From positions 124,001 through 188,000 of the forward strand of contig ONEF01000004.1 of NCBI GenBank assembly GCA_900316795.1: 64,000 bases of DNA, given 5' to 3'. A model generated the notes under the pieces. The model made no database searches. It was not told where the DNA came from and worked only from the letters and a program-made list of their open reading frames with translations. The translations under genes and the position numbers were made by a program. Positions 17,452-26,162 of the stretch are shown here, piece after piece. Each line of letters begins with the position of its first letter. Position 1 is the first letter of the stretch. The stretch is from an uncultured Bacteroidales bacterium. GTDB taxonomy: Bacteria; Bacteroidota; Bacteroidia; Bacteroidales; UBA932.

Positions 17452-18144
17452 ATGATAAGACTGCTTATAGTAGAAGACGACACCAATCTCAGCTTTCTGA
17501 TCAAGAAGAAGCTGGAAAAGCAGGGAGATTATATTGTGGAAACGGCTGCAAACGGGACTGAGGGTTTGCGCTGCCTTTCTTCCTTCCGTCCAGACATAAT
17601 AGTCACCGACCTGGAAATGGGAGACGCGATGGACGGCAACACGATGATCGAGAGAATCAGGAAGGCAAACAACGACATCCCTATTATCGTTCTTACCGGC
17701 AAACTGGAATTCCTCAAGCAGAGCGGAGCCAACATGTATCTCAAGAAACCTTTTGAAGTTCAGCAGCTTGACCTGAACGTCAGGTCTCTCCTCCAGCAGA
17801 AGGGAATAGGAGAAGATGCGCCAAAGACCTACAAGATAGGCAGGTTCACCTTTGACACCACAGCAAGGCGGCTCATACTGCCACCTTCTGACGGCAATGC
17901 TGCTGAAGAGCAGGAAATCCGAATCACCCCGACCGGGGCCAAGGTTCTCGAGATGCTCTGCCGGGAAATGGGAAGCTGCGTTGACCGCAAGAAGATCCAG
18001 GGTTCGATATGGGGAGATTATGACAATGAGAGCATCTCACACAATCTTGATGTGCAGATAGACAAGCTCCGCGGCGCCCTCAAGGCAGATCCAAATGTAT
18101 CAATCGAGATATTGAAGAAAACCGGCATCATCCTCAAAGGATAA
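17452..18144 (+). CDS. OmpR-family response regulator
   Basis: 230 residues. The receiver domain has LLIVEDD acid pocket residues, the phospho-acceptor Asp53 in VTDLEM, Thr in VLTGK and the KP motif as LKKPF. The C-terminal winged helix (about 130-230) has the expected layout, ending NLDVQIDKLRGALKADPN and KKTGIIL. It is encoded 31 bp after its partner kinase. Target genes are unknown. A hairpin overlapping the stop codon may terminate the operon. Confidence 0.92.
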   Translation: MIRLLIVEDDTNLSFLIKKKLEKQGDYIVETAANGTEGLRCLSSFRPDIIVTDLEMGDAMDGNTMIERIRKANNDIPIIVLTGKLEFLKQSGANMYLKKPFEVQQLDLNVRSLLQQKGIGEDAPKTYKIGRFTFDTTARRLILPPSDGNAAEEQEIRITPTGAKVLEMLCREMGSCVDRKKIQGSIWGDYDNESISHNLDVQIDKLRGALKADPNVSIEILKKTGIILKG

Positions 18145-18157
18145 CGCCGGTCTTTTA
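18121..18157 (+). terminator. Possible intrinsic terminator overlapping the response-regulator stop
   Basis: ACCGGC (18121-18126) pairs with GCCGGT (18146-18151), followed by CTTTT. The stem is 6 bp with a 19-nt loop, so it is moderate in strength. Confidence 0.4.
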
Positions 18158-18171
18158 CATTTACCGTACAA

Positions 18172-19863
18172 TCAATAGGTGAAAACGCTGTCGCCGATGA
18201 ATTCTCTCATTACTGAGGTAGGAGGAATCATCTTCTGCTCTTCCGGATTAAGGGCGACGATACGGCTGAGGAAGTTCAGAAGCCTGAGGCTTTCTGCGTA
18301 TGCGTAGCTCATAGGAGATATCCTTCTCAGAAGAGGCTCTGCAAAGTACTTGAGAAGAGGCAGTTCGTATAACAAAGAAGAGTTGAACATTATGTCCGCG
18401 TTTTCCTGGTAAGGGAAAATGTTTCTCCTTTCTCCGGCAATGACGCTTGGCCAGCGGTTTATGGTTTCTTCTGCGCTGTATCCGCGGAAAGCGTAGTCTC
18501 TTACCATTCTCCTGAGCATGCGGTTGTCTGTTGTCGAGATGTAGTTGTTCTCGTCAATGGAAAGGGAGGTAAGGGCGGAAGCATATATCTTGAATTTCCT
18601 TTCATCAGCGATTTTTTCTGTAAGTACAGGATTCAGGGCGTGTATCCCTTCCATTACCAGCATGTCACCTTCTTTCATCCTGATGGTAGGGCCTTCCATG
18701 GTGCTTTTGCCGGTGGTGAAGTTAAACTTAGGAAGAGTGACTTCCTCTCCTTTGAAAAGCTTGTTGATGTGGTCGTTGAGCATTTCGAGATTGAGGGCAT
18801 ACACGCTCTCGAAGTCATATTCTCCCTTTTCGTCCTTAGGGGTGAGTTCCCGGTTCACAAAGTAATCGTCCATGCCTATGACAACAGGGTTCAGGCCCAG
18901 AATCTTCATCTGCAGGGCTACTCTCTTGGATGTTGTGGTTTTGCCTGAAGAGGAAGGACCGGCTATAAGGACAAGTTTCACGTCTTTCCTCCTTTCGGAA
19001 ATCAGGTCTGCTATACGGGAGTATTTGCGCTCGTGGAGAGCCTCGCAAAGGGAGATGGCCAGTTTGCCGTAACCTTTGTTTATGGCATCGTTCACAGTAG
19101 CTATATTTGTTACCCCCAACACATTGCACCAGTTGCTGTACTCTTCGAATACCTCAGCGAGTTTCTTTTGGTATCTCTGGGGAGGGAGAGAGTATGGAGG
19201 CTCAGGTTCAGGAGACTGGAGGCAGAACCCGTCGCTGTAAAGCTTGATGCTCCACCTGTCAAGGTCTCCGGTGGAATAGACCATAGGGCCATAGAAGTAG
19301 TCTCCGTAACCATCCATATAATAGAGTGTTACAAAGAAATCCCCGGTCATTTCAGTAAGGCGGGCCTTGGCTTCCTGCCCGTGCCTGCGGAAAAGGTTGA
19401 TAGCACTTGAATTGGTTTTCTTGGTCTTTATGAAAGGGAGGTTCTTGTCCACCAGTTTCTGCATTTCCTCTCTGATGGCTACGAGGTTTTCCTCAGTCAT
19501 GGGAATGGTCTTGGAAAAGTCGTCTTTCTTTCTCAGTTCCCCGTACTGGCCGTTTGGAAGGTGGTAATCCATACATAGGACGCAGTCTGGAAACAGGTTG
19601 TGTATTACCTTTTGGCACAGGAAGTTAAGAGAACGATTGTAACATCTTCTGCCATCGGCGCTCCTGTATGTTATGAAATGAATCGTTGAAGCCAGATACA
19701 GCTGTGTGCCCAGTTCTTTCAGATCATGATTGACGTAAGCCGCCAGAACGGTCATGTTGTTCCAGTCATAGTCTATGATTTCCAGAAGTTGTTTGAGATT
19801 GGTTCCGGCATCAACTTCATAATATTTGCTGTTGTTTGAGCAGAACACTCTAACTTTTTCCAT
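18172..19863 (-). CDS. Nucleoside (uridine-kinase-like) kinase with N-terminal TGS/threonyl-tRNA-synthetase-like domains
   Basis: 563 residues. The N-terminal ~60 residues look like a TGS/ubiquitin-like domain and the next ~170 like the SAD/editing fold of threonyl-tRNA synthetase, but no aminoacylation domain follows. The C-terminal half is a P-loop kinase of the uridine kinase/phosphoribulokinase class: GPSSSGKTTTSKR (Walker A), GMDDYFVNRE, and LVMEGIHALNP. This architecture is a known Bacteroidales nucleoside-kinase type. uvrA lies 40 bp upstream on the same strand and may share its transcript. Confidence 0.85.
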   Translation of the reverse strand: MEKVRVFCSNNSKYYEVDAGTNLKQLLEIIDYDWNNMTVLAAYVNHDLKELGTQLYLASTIHFITYRSADGRRCYNRSLNFLCQKVIHNLFPDCVLCMDYHLPNGQYGELRKKDDFSKTIPMTEENLVAIREEMQKLVDKNLPFIKTKKTNSSAINLFRRHGQEAKARLTEMTGDFFVTLYYMDGYGDYFYGPMVYSTGDLDRWSIKLYSDGFCLQSPEPEPPYSLPPQRYQKKLAEVFEEYSNWCNVLGVTNIATVNDAINKGYGKLAISLCEALHERKYSRIADLISERRKDVKLVLIAGPSSSGKTTTSKRVALQMKILGLNPVVIGMDDYFVNRELTPKDEKGEYDFESVYALNLEMLNDHINKLFKGEEVTLPKFNFTTGKSTMEGPTIRMKEGDMLVMEGIHALNPVLTEKIADERKFKIYASALTSLSIDENNYISTTDNRMLRRMVRDYAFRGYSAEETINRWPSVIAGERRNIFPYQENADIMFNSSLLYELPLLKYFAEPLLRRISPMSYAYAESLRLLNFLSRIVALNPEEQKMIPPTSVMREFIGDSVFTY

Positions 19864-19903
19864 ATAACACTCTCTTTCTTTATCAAGTTGCTAAGTTAAG
19901 AAT

Positions 19904-22747
19904 CTATTTCAATTTGAGCAGGGGTTTCAGGTATTTTCCAGTCACGCTCTTCTTGTTGGCTGCCACTTCTTCAGGTGTGCCCTCCGCGATTATCTGTCCG
20001 CCGCCCTTGCCGCCTTCAGGCCCCATGTCTATCAGCCAGTCCACGCTTTTTATTACATCCAGGTTGTGCTCTATCACAATGATTGTATTGCCTTTGTCCA
20101 CAATCTTCTGGAGCACGCCCATAAGTACCTTTATGTCCTCGAAGTGCAGACCTGTGGTAGGTTCGTCCAGCAGGAAGATGGAACTTCCGGTTTCTTTTCG
20201 GGAAAGCTCGGCGGCAAGTTTCACTCTCTGGCTTTCTCCGCCGCTTAGGGTGGTGGAAGGCTGGCCGAGTTTGACATAGCCCAGTCCGACATCTTCCATT
20301 GCCTTGAGTTTCGGATATATGGACGGGATGCTGGAGAAAAACTCCGTGGCCTCGCTGATTGTCATCTCCAGCACATCATTGATGTTCCTGCCCTTGTATC
20401 TGACCTCCAGAGTCTCTGAGTTGTATCTCTTTCCGCGACATTCCTTGCAGGTGACGTAAACGCTTGGAAGGTAGTGCATCTCTATGGTCTCCACACCGGC
20501 TCCCTTGCACTGTTCGCACCTTCCGCCTTTTACGTTGAAGGAGAAACGCCCGGCCTTGAAGCCTCTGATCTGGGCGTCAGGAGTTTTCTCGAACAGTTTC
20601 CTTATGTCAGAGAACACGTTCACGTATGTAGCCGGATTGGAACGTGGTGTGCGGCCTATCGGAGCCTGGTCCACCACAATCACCTTGTCAATGTTTTCCA
20701 ACCCTTCTATTCCCTTGTAAGGAAGCGGCCGGGTAACGGAGCGGTAGAAATGGTTTGTCAGGACCGGCATAAGTGTCTGGTTTATCAGCGATGATTTTCC
20801 GCTGCCACTCACCCCGCTGATTCCAACCAGGCAGCCAAGAGGAATCCTCAGGTCCACTCCCTTGAGATTGTTGCCTGTGGCTCCCTTGAGTGTAAGGAAC
20901 TTTCCGTTTCCCTTCCGCCTTTCATCCGGAATGTTTATTTCCCTGATACCCCGGAGATATTCGGCAGTCAGGCTTCCCAGTTTGCGGACTTTGGCAAGGG
21001 GCATTTTCTTCAGTTCTGAAGGAGTGATGTTCAGCAGCAGTTCTCCACCGTCCTTGCCGGCCCCGGGGCCCAGGTCTATGAGACGGTCGCAGCTGAGCAT
21101 GGTTTCCAGGTCGTGCTCCACCACCATCACGGAATTGCCTTCATCGCGGAGATTCTTCAGGGAATTTATCAGCTTTATGTTGTCTCTCTGGTGGAGACCG
21201 ATGCTCGGCTCATCCAGGATATAGAGGACATTGACCAGCTTGCTTCCGATTTGGGTTGCCAGCCTTATTCTCTGGCTTTCTCCGCCGCTGAGGGTTGAGG
21301 TGCCTCTGTCCAGGGAGAGGTAGTCCAGACCCACTGCGCTGAGGAATCCTACCCTGTCCCTTAGTTCCTTGATTATGTCCCTTGCTATCTGGTTCTGCCT
21401 GGAGTCCAGGATGTTTGGCAGGTCTTCCACCCAGGTTTTCAAAGACGATATGTCCATTGACGCCACTTCTGCAATGTTCTTGCCTCCGATCTTGAAATAG
21501 AGGGCTTCTTTCCTGAGTCTTGTGCCGTTGCACTCTGGGCATGGAATTTCTTCTATGAATCTTTCTTTCAGCGTTTCCTTCTTCTTGCCGTCAGTCTCCT
21601 CTTCTTCCTCGCTCTGTTTGAGTTTGGCCGCCACTCCGGGAAATGATGCCAGGAGGGTGCCGTCTTCCAAGCTTACGCGGAACAGTTCCTGTGTGCCGTA
21701 CAAGATCATGTTGAGGATGTCTTCCGGCAGATTCTTGATTTGGGTGTTGAGAGAAAAGCCATATTTCTTGGCCATGGCCTCCAGAATACGGAAAGTGTCA
21801 GAGTCTCTGTATTTTCCAATCGGCAATATACCCCCGGCGTTTATGGATTCTGATGTGTCCGGAATAATCCTGTCCATATCTATCCTGGTGATGAATCCAA
21901 GGCCTTTGCATCTTGGGCAGGCTCCTTGAGGGGAGTTGAAAGAGAAGGTGAACGGGGCAGGTTCGGGGAGAGAGTCTCCGGTGTCAGCATCCATCAGATG
22001 CATGGAGAAAAATCTCAGATTTTCATTCTCTTCTCCCTGTCTTATTATCGCGATGGTACCCTTGCCTCTTTCAAGCGCGGTGTTGATTGAAGCCAAGATT
22101 CTTTTGTAGTCATCCCTGGACGGGATGATCTTGTCCACCACGAGTTCTATGAAATGGACCTTGTACCTGTCCAGAGGCTTGACGTCTGCCAGCTCACGGA
22201 TCTGCCCGTCAATCCTTATCTGGGTGAAGCCTTTTTTCAGCAGGCTGTCCAGCAATTCTTTATAATGGCCCTTGCGTCCAATGACAAGTGGAGCCAGAAG
22301 GTAACACTTCTGTTTTTCATACTCGGAGACGACCAGTTCCGCGATTTGTTCAGCTGTATATCTGACAAGCTTCTTTCCGGTAACAGGCGAGAAAGCATCG
22401 GAAGCCCTCGCGTACAGAAGACGGAGAAAGTCGTAGATCTCTGTTATTGTCCCTACCGTGGAGCGAGGATTGTTTCCTGTGGTCTTCTGCTCTATTGCGA
22501 TTATCGGACTGAGGCCTGTAATGCTCTCTACCGCCGGCCTTTCCAGTATGCCTATAAACTGTCTGGCATAGGCGGACAGGGTTTCCATATAACGTCTTTG
22601 GCCTTCTGCATAGATGGTGTCGAACGCCAGGGTGGATTTGCCGCTGCCGCTCAGTCCGGTGATTACCACAAACTGCCCTCTAGGGATAGTTACATCTATC
22701 CCCTTGAGGTTGTGTTCTCTTGCTCCTATGACTTGGATACTGTCCAT
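19904..22747 (-). CDS. uvrA: Excinuclease ABC subunit A
   Basis: 947-residue ABC-type damage recognition subunit of nucleotide excision repair. It has both ATPase halves, with GLSGSGKSTLAFDTIYAEGQ near the N-terminus and GVSGSGKSSLINQ in the second half. Zinc modules are visible as CPRCKGLGF, CPECNGTRLR and CEQCKGAGVETIEM with CKECRGKRY. Signature motifs are LSGGESQRIRLATQ and LSGGESQRVKLAAE. Length is normal. The start shares one base with the stop of the upstream metallo-beta-lactamase-fold gene (TGATG). Confidence 0.97.
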   Translation of the reverse strand: MDSIQVIGAREHNLKGIDVTIPRGQFVVITGLSGSGKSTLAFDTIYAEGQRRYMETLSAYARQFIGILERPAVESITGLSPIIAIEQKTTGNNPRSTVGTITEIYDFLRLLYARASDAFSPVTGKKLVRYTAEQIAELVVSEYEKQKCYLLAPLVIGRKGHYKELLDSLLKKGFTQIRIDGQIRELADVKPLDRYKVHFIELVVDKIIPSRDDYKRILASINTALERGKGTIAIIRQGEENENLRFFSMHLMDADTGDSLPEPAPFTFSFNSPQGACPRCKGLGFITRIDMDRIIPDTSESINAGGILPIGKYRDSDTFRILEAMAKKYGFSLNTQIKNLPEDILNMILYGTQELFRVSLEDGTLLASFPGVAAKLKQSEEEEETDGKKKETLKERFIEEIPCPECNGTRLRKEALYFKIGGKNIAEVASMDISSLKTWVEDLPNILDSRQNQIARDIIKELRDRVGFLSAVGLDYLSLDRGTSTLSGGESQRIRLATQIGSKLVNVLYILDEPSIGLHQRDNIKLINSLKNLRDEGNSVMVVEHDLETMLSCDRLIDLGPGAGKDGGELLLNITPSELKKMPLAKVRKLGSLTAEYLRGIREINIPDERRKGNGKFLTLKGATGNNLKGVDLRIPLGCLVGISGVSGSGKSSLINQTLMPVLTNHFYRSVTRPLPYKGIEGLENIDKVIVVDQAPIGRTPRSNPATYVNVFSDIRKLFEKTPDAQIRGFKAGRFSFNVKGGRCEQCKGAGVETIEMHYLPSVYVTCKECRGKRYNSETLEVRYKGRNINDVLEMTISEATEFFSSIPSIYPKLKAMEDVGLGYVKLGQPSTTLSGGESQRVKLAAELSRKETGSSIFLLDEPTTGLHFEDIKVLMGVLQKIVDKGNTIIVIEHNLDVIKSVDWLIDMGPEGGKGGGQIIAEGTPEEVAANKKSVTGKYLKPLLKLK

Positions 22748-23421
22748 CAGATGCCTATATTGAATCTCAACCAGGTTTCTTTTCTCAAATAAGGGTTGTG
22801 TGCAAGTTCTTCACCCATGGTGGAGTCAGGACCGTGACCGGGGTAGATTCTGGTGTCCGGGGCAAGGAGTTTTGCCACTTTGTTTACGAGAGAATCGCAC
22901 ATGGCCTCGTTGCTTCCTTCCGGAAGGTCGGTCCTCCCGCAGTTTCCGGCAAAGAGAGTGTCTCCGGTCAGGCAGATCTTGTCCTCAGGGCTGTAGAACA
23001 GCACGCATCCCCAGGTATGTCCGGGAGTAGAAATCACCTCCAGGGTGCTGTTGCCGAAAGTTACTTTGTCTCCGTCTTTTATGTCTATGGTATCTGTTGA
23101 GGGATCCTTGATTTCTATAGCAAAGAGCCTGCATGTTGCCTTTGCAACTTTCAGGAGGTCTTTGTCTGCCGGATGGATATATGTAGGAATACCATAAGTG
23201 TCTGTTATGAAGCTGTTCCCCATTACATGGTCAAAATGCCCGTGGGTGCACAGCAGTTTCACCGGTTTGAGGTTGTTCGAGCTGATGTAATTGATTACCC
23301 TCTCTCCCTCGCTTTTGGAACTTATGCCCGGATCCACAATCACACACTCTCCGGTTTCGTCGGAGAGGATGTAGCAGCACTCCCTCAAATCGTTGAAATA
23401 AAATTGTTTGACGTTTATCAT
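22747..23421 (-). CDS. Metallo-beta-lactamase-fold hydrolase (glyoxalase II-like)
   Basis: 224 residues with the dinuclear-metal motif THGHFDH, a later HTWGCVLFY containing the next metal His, LTGDTLFAGNCGRTDLP with the bridging Asp, and a C-terminal YPGHGPDSTMGEE with the last His. This is the set for glyoxalase II-type thioesterases, but the protein lacks the long C-terminal domain of true GloB, so the substrate is open. Its stop overlaps the uvrA start by 1 nt. The start ATG is preceded by ATCGCG, giving the ATCGCGAT palindrome. Confidence 0.88.
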   Translation of the reverse strand: MINVKQFYFNDLRECCYILSDETGECVIVDPGISSKSEGERVINYISSNNLKPVKLLCTHGHFDHVMGNSFITDTYGIPTYIHPADKDLLKVAKATCRLFAIEIKDPSTDTIDIKDGDKVTFGNSTLEVISTPGHTWGCVLFYSPEDKICLTGDTLFAGNCGRTDLPEGSNEAMCDSLVNKVAKLLAPDTRIYPGHGPDSTMGEELAHNPYLRKETWLRFNIGI

Positions 23422-23426
23422 CGCGA

Positions 23427-24170
23427 TTATTGTTGTTTTGTTTTCCTTTTGACGCCTTTGAGCATGGGAACAAAGCTCATCCGCGATATGTTCCTTGCTT
23501 TGAAGCGTCCGTCTTCTGTCTTTACTATGAGTTTCAGTATCTGCTTCTTTTCCCTTGAGCCTTCCTGGCCTTCCAGGTCCACCGGAATCACCAGCCTTCC
23601 GCCAGGTTTCAGTTGCTTAAGGAGGGGAATGGGGACTTCAGGAGCTCCGCAGGTGACTATGATGGAGTCAAATGGAGCCTGCTCCTCCAGTCCTGCAAAC
23701 CCGTCGCCGAGAAAAATATGAAGCTTTCCTGATTCTGTCCGGTGGCTGGTCTTAACAGACATATCGTCATCGTCAAAAAGATAGCCTGCGGCTGCCAGGT
23801 TTTTTGCTGCCTGGCGGAACAGCTCTTCTTGCCTTTCTATAGTGAAGACTTCTGCTCCAAGATAGAACAACACGGCCGTCTGGTAGCCGCAGCCTGTGCC
23901 TATCTCCAGGATGCGGTCTCCGGATTTTATTTCCAGAAGATCTGTCTGAAGGGCAACTGTGGAAGGCTGGGATATGGTCTGGCCGGCACCTATGGCTACA
24001 GGTGTATCTTTGTATGCCTGGTCCTCCAGCCCGTCCTGCACAAAAAAATGACGCGGGACAGCGCCGATAGCCTTCAGAGTCCTGTCTGAAAACAGGTTCT
24101 GTTCCTGGAGCTCCTTCACGAGCATCCTTCTTCTTCCCTTGTAAAGCAGGGTATCCTTTTTCTCTTTCAT
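23427..24170 (-). CDS. pcm: Protein-L-isoaspartate O-methyltransferase
   Basis: 247 residues. SAM-dependent repair enzyme that methylates isoaspartyl residues in damaged proteins. Shows AIGAVPRHFFV, AGQTISQPSTVALQTDLLE, the SAM loop ILEIGTGCGYQTAVL, and VTCGAPEVP. A C-terminal tail (REKKQILKL onward) is as in Bacteroidales members. The ATG at 24170 is preferred over the TTG at 24176; the -7 element TAATTTTG ends only 10 nt before it. The metallo-beta-lactamase-fold gene begins 5 bp after the stop, so pcm heads an operon running into uvrA. Confidence 0.92.
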   Translation of the reverse strand: MKEKKDTLLYKGRRRMLVKELQEQNLFSDRTLKAIGAVPRHFFVQDGLEDQAYKDTPVAIGAGQTISQPSTVALQTDLLEIKSGDRILEIGTGCGYQTAVLFYLGAEVFTIERQEELFRQAAKNLAAAGYLFDDDDMSVKTSHRTESGKLHIFLGDGFAGLEEQAPFDSIIVTCGAPEVPIPLLKQLKPGGRLVIPVDLEGQEGSREKKQILKLIVKTEDGRFKARNISRMSFVPMLKGVKRKTKQQ

Positions 24171-24180
24171 CAGCAAGGCA

Positions 24181-24188
24181 CAAAATTA
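24181..24188 (-). promoter_or_regulatory. -7 promoter element (TAATTTTG) of pcm
   Basis: Matches TAnnTTTG and ends 10 nt before the ATG, implying a leader of only a few nucleotides. Confidence 0.5.
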
Positions 24189-24241
24189 CTCAATAATGAC
24201 GGATTTGCGAACTGGTTTTTTGCGGAGTGCGGGATTATTGT

Positions 24242-24249
24242 TAAATTTG
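24242..24249 (+). promoter_or_regulatory. -7 promoter element (TAAATTTG) of the deoxynucleoside kinase gene
   Basis: Matches TAnnTTTG; predicted start near 24256 gives a ~15-nt leader to the ATG at 24271 and argues against the upstream extension of the frame to 24196. Confidence 0.55.
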
Positions 24250-24270
24250 CTTGAACTTCAATCAAAAGCT

Positions 24271-24891
24271 ATGCATATAGGAATCGCAGGAAATATCGGC
24301 AGCGGAAAGACCACTCTTACAGGGCTGCTGGCAAAGAATTTGGGATGGGTCCCTAAGTATGAACCGGTTGACAACAACCCGTACCTTGAAGATTTTTACA
24401 ACGACATGCCTCGTTGGTCTTTCAACCTTCAGATCTATTTTCTGAACAAGAGATTCCAGGAAGTGGTAAATATCCGCAATTCCACTGAGAATGTCATCCA
24501 GGACAGGACCATTTACGAGGATTCCTGCGTTTTTGCCCCAAACCTCCACAAGATGGGGCTTATGCCAACCAGAGACTATCAGAATTACAAGGACTTGTTC
24601 TCCCTTATGATTTCTCTGGTCCAACCGCCGGATCTGATGATTTATCTGCGTTCATCCATCGAGCATCTTGTGTCCAACATCCAGAAGAGGGGACGCAAGT
24701 ATGAAGAGGGCATCCGTCTGGATTACCTGAAAGGCCTGAACGACCTTTACGAAGAATGGGCTGAGACCTACAAAGACGGCAAGCTTCTGGTGATAGATGT
24801 AGATAAACTTGATTTCCAGAACAATCCTAAAGACTTGAGCTCGATCATCGATGCCATCCAGGCCGAACTCGGAGGATTGTTCACGGAGTAA
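24271..24891 (+). CDS. Deoxynucleoside kinase (dAdo/dGuo kinase family)
   Basis: 206 residues that phosphorylate deoxynucleosides for dNTP salvage in the cytosol. The P-loop is AGNIGSGKTTL at residues 6-16. Substrate-side motifs are EPVDNNPYLEDFY and DRTIYEDSCVFA, the DR(S/T) motif of the family, and the lid region has KRGRKYE. The ATG at 24271 puts the P-loop at the expected distance from the N-terminus. The stop abuts the stop of the convergent EnvC-like gene. Confidence 0.9.
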   Translation: MHIGIAGNIGSGKTTLTGLLAKNLGWVPKYEPVDNNPYLEDFYNDMPRWSFNLQIYFLNKRFQEVVNIRNSTENVIQDRTIYEDSCVFAPNLHKMGLMPTRDYQNYKDLFSLMISLVQPPDLMIYLRSSIEHLVSNIQKRGRKYEEGIRLDYLKGLNDLYEEWAETYKDGKLLVIDVDKLDFQNNPKDLSSIIDAIQAELGGLFTE

Positions 24892-26151
24892 TCATTTCTT
24901 GAGCCAGTTTTCAGGATTCTGTTTCTGGGTTCCCATCCAAAGCTCGAAGTGAATCTCCGGGCTGTCCTGGTTGCTGTCTATCGTTCCGATGACGGTGCCT
25001 TGGGAGACCTTCTGTCCGTTCTTGACGTTGACCTTTCCAAGTTTACAGTAGAAAGTGAAGAATTTCCCGTGCTCCACAAGGACGCAGTTGCTGTAACCCG
25101 GAATCACGATAATTTGTTTGACGACACCTTCAAATACGCAGAGGACCTGGCTTTGGGCAGGTGCCGCTATGTTCACTCCGTTGTTGAATGGCAGAGTCAC
25201 GCCTTTGATCGTAGGATGAGGGTGGGAGCCGAAGCCTTCTACTATCATACCTTTCTTGACCGGCCAAGGTATATTGCCTTTGTTGCTCTCGAAAGAACCG
25301 CTCAGTTTGGCGCTTTCCGGAGTCTCTGCGTAAGATTTTGAGGAAGAGCTCTTGCCGGTGTTCCCGCTCTTTTTTGCTGCCGATTCAGCTTTTTTCTTCT
25401 CGTCTGCAATAGCCTGGGCGATGAGTTTTTCTATCTCCCTGTTCAGCCTTTGTGCCTGCTGCTGTTTCTTTTTCAGCTCCTGGGTGTACTTGTTCTGTTG
25501 TCTGGCCAAGGTGTTGGCGTAGGCCTTGCTCTTGTCCTGGTCCTTTTTCAGCTTGTTGTACTCTTCAGTCTTGGCCTTCTGGTCCTTGATGTTTTCAGCC
25601 TGGAGCTGAGACAGCTGGCTGCGTTCTCCTTCAATGGTCCGTGTGTCCTCCTTTATCTGGCGGGCTATTTCAGCAAGAGATGCGGAATATTTTTTCAGAT
25701 AGACCCATCTGCGGTATCCCTGTTCAACATTGTCGCTGGCAATGATATACATGAACCACTTTCTGGTATCACGGTTGCGGTAAGCCTTAAGGATCATTCT
25801 CTTGTAAGAGGCTCTCAAGCTGTCCAGCCTGGTGTTCATGACCTCTATCGCTTTTGTCTTTACAGAGATTTCATCGTTCTGTTTCCTGATGTCAGCCTCA
25901 AGCTTGTCTATGAGTTTTTTCCTTGTGTCAACTTTCCTGTTGATAAGTTTCAGTTCCTCAAGAGTATTCTGCCTTTTCTTCCTGGTCTGGGAAATCTGGT
26001 TGTCAAGAAACTTTATGTCTTCCTGGAGCTTGCCGGCTTCAGCTTTCTTTTTGTCTATGGTTTTGTTCTGGCCGGCGGCAGAAGCGCAAACAAAAAGCAT
26101 CGGCAGCAAAGCCGCCAAAAGAATTACCCTATGTCTGAAACTTCCGTTCAT
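24892..26151 (-). CDS. EnvC-like murein hydrolase activator (coiled coil + LytM/M23 domain)
   Basis: 419 residues: signal peptide ending near SAAG, a long coiled coil (about residues 28-270) and a C-terminal LytM fold (about 315-415). The zinc site is incomplete: the first HxxxD is replaced in FNNGVNIAAP, YAHL is FYCKL, and only one His of HxH remains in SPEIHFELW. E. coli EnvC is similarly degenerate and works by activating cell-division amidases, so that role is inferred here. The TPR-protein gene lies 11 bp upstream on the same strand. Confidence 0.85.
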   Translation of the reverse strand: MNGSFRHRVILLAALLPMLFVCASAAGQNKTIDKKKAEAGKLQEDIKFLDNQISQTRKKRQNTLEELKLINRKVDTRKKLIDKLEADIRKQNDEISVKTKAIEVMNTRLDSLRASYKRMILKAYRNRDTRKWFMYIIASDNVEQGYRRWVYLKKYSASLAEIARQIKEDTRTIEGERSQLSQLQAENIKDQKAKTEEYNKLKKDQDKSKAYANTLARQQNKYTQELKKKQQQAQRLNREIEKLIAQAIADEKKKAESAAKKSGNTGKSSSSKSYAETPESAKLSGSFESNKGNIPWPVKKGMIVEGFGSHPHPTIKGVTLPFNNGVNIAAPAQSQVLCVFEGVVKQIIVIPGYSNCVLVEHGKFFTFYCKLGKVNVKNGQKVSQGTVIGTIDSNQDSPEIHFELWMGTQKQNPENWLKK

Positions 26152-26162
26152 CCTTTTTGTCC

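Noticed and set aside
24892-26151. Active M23 endopeptidase
   Set aside because: Most zinc ligands of the LytM fold are replaced, so an activator role like EnvC is more likely.
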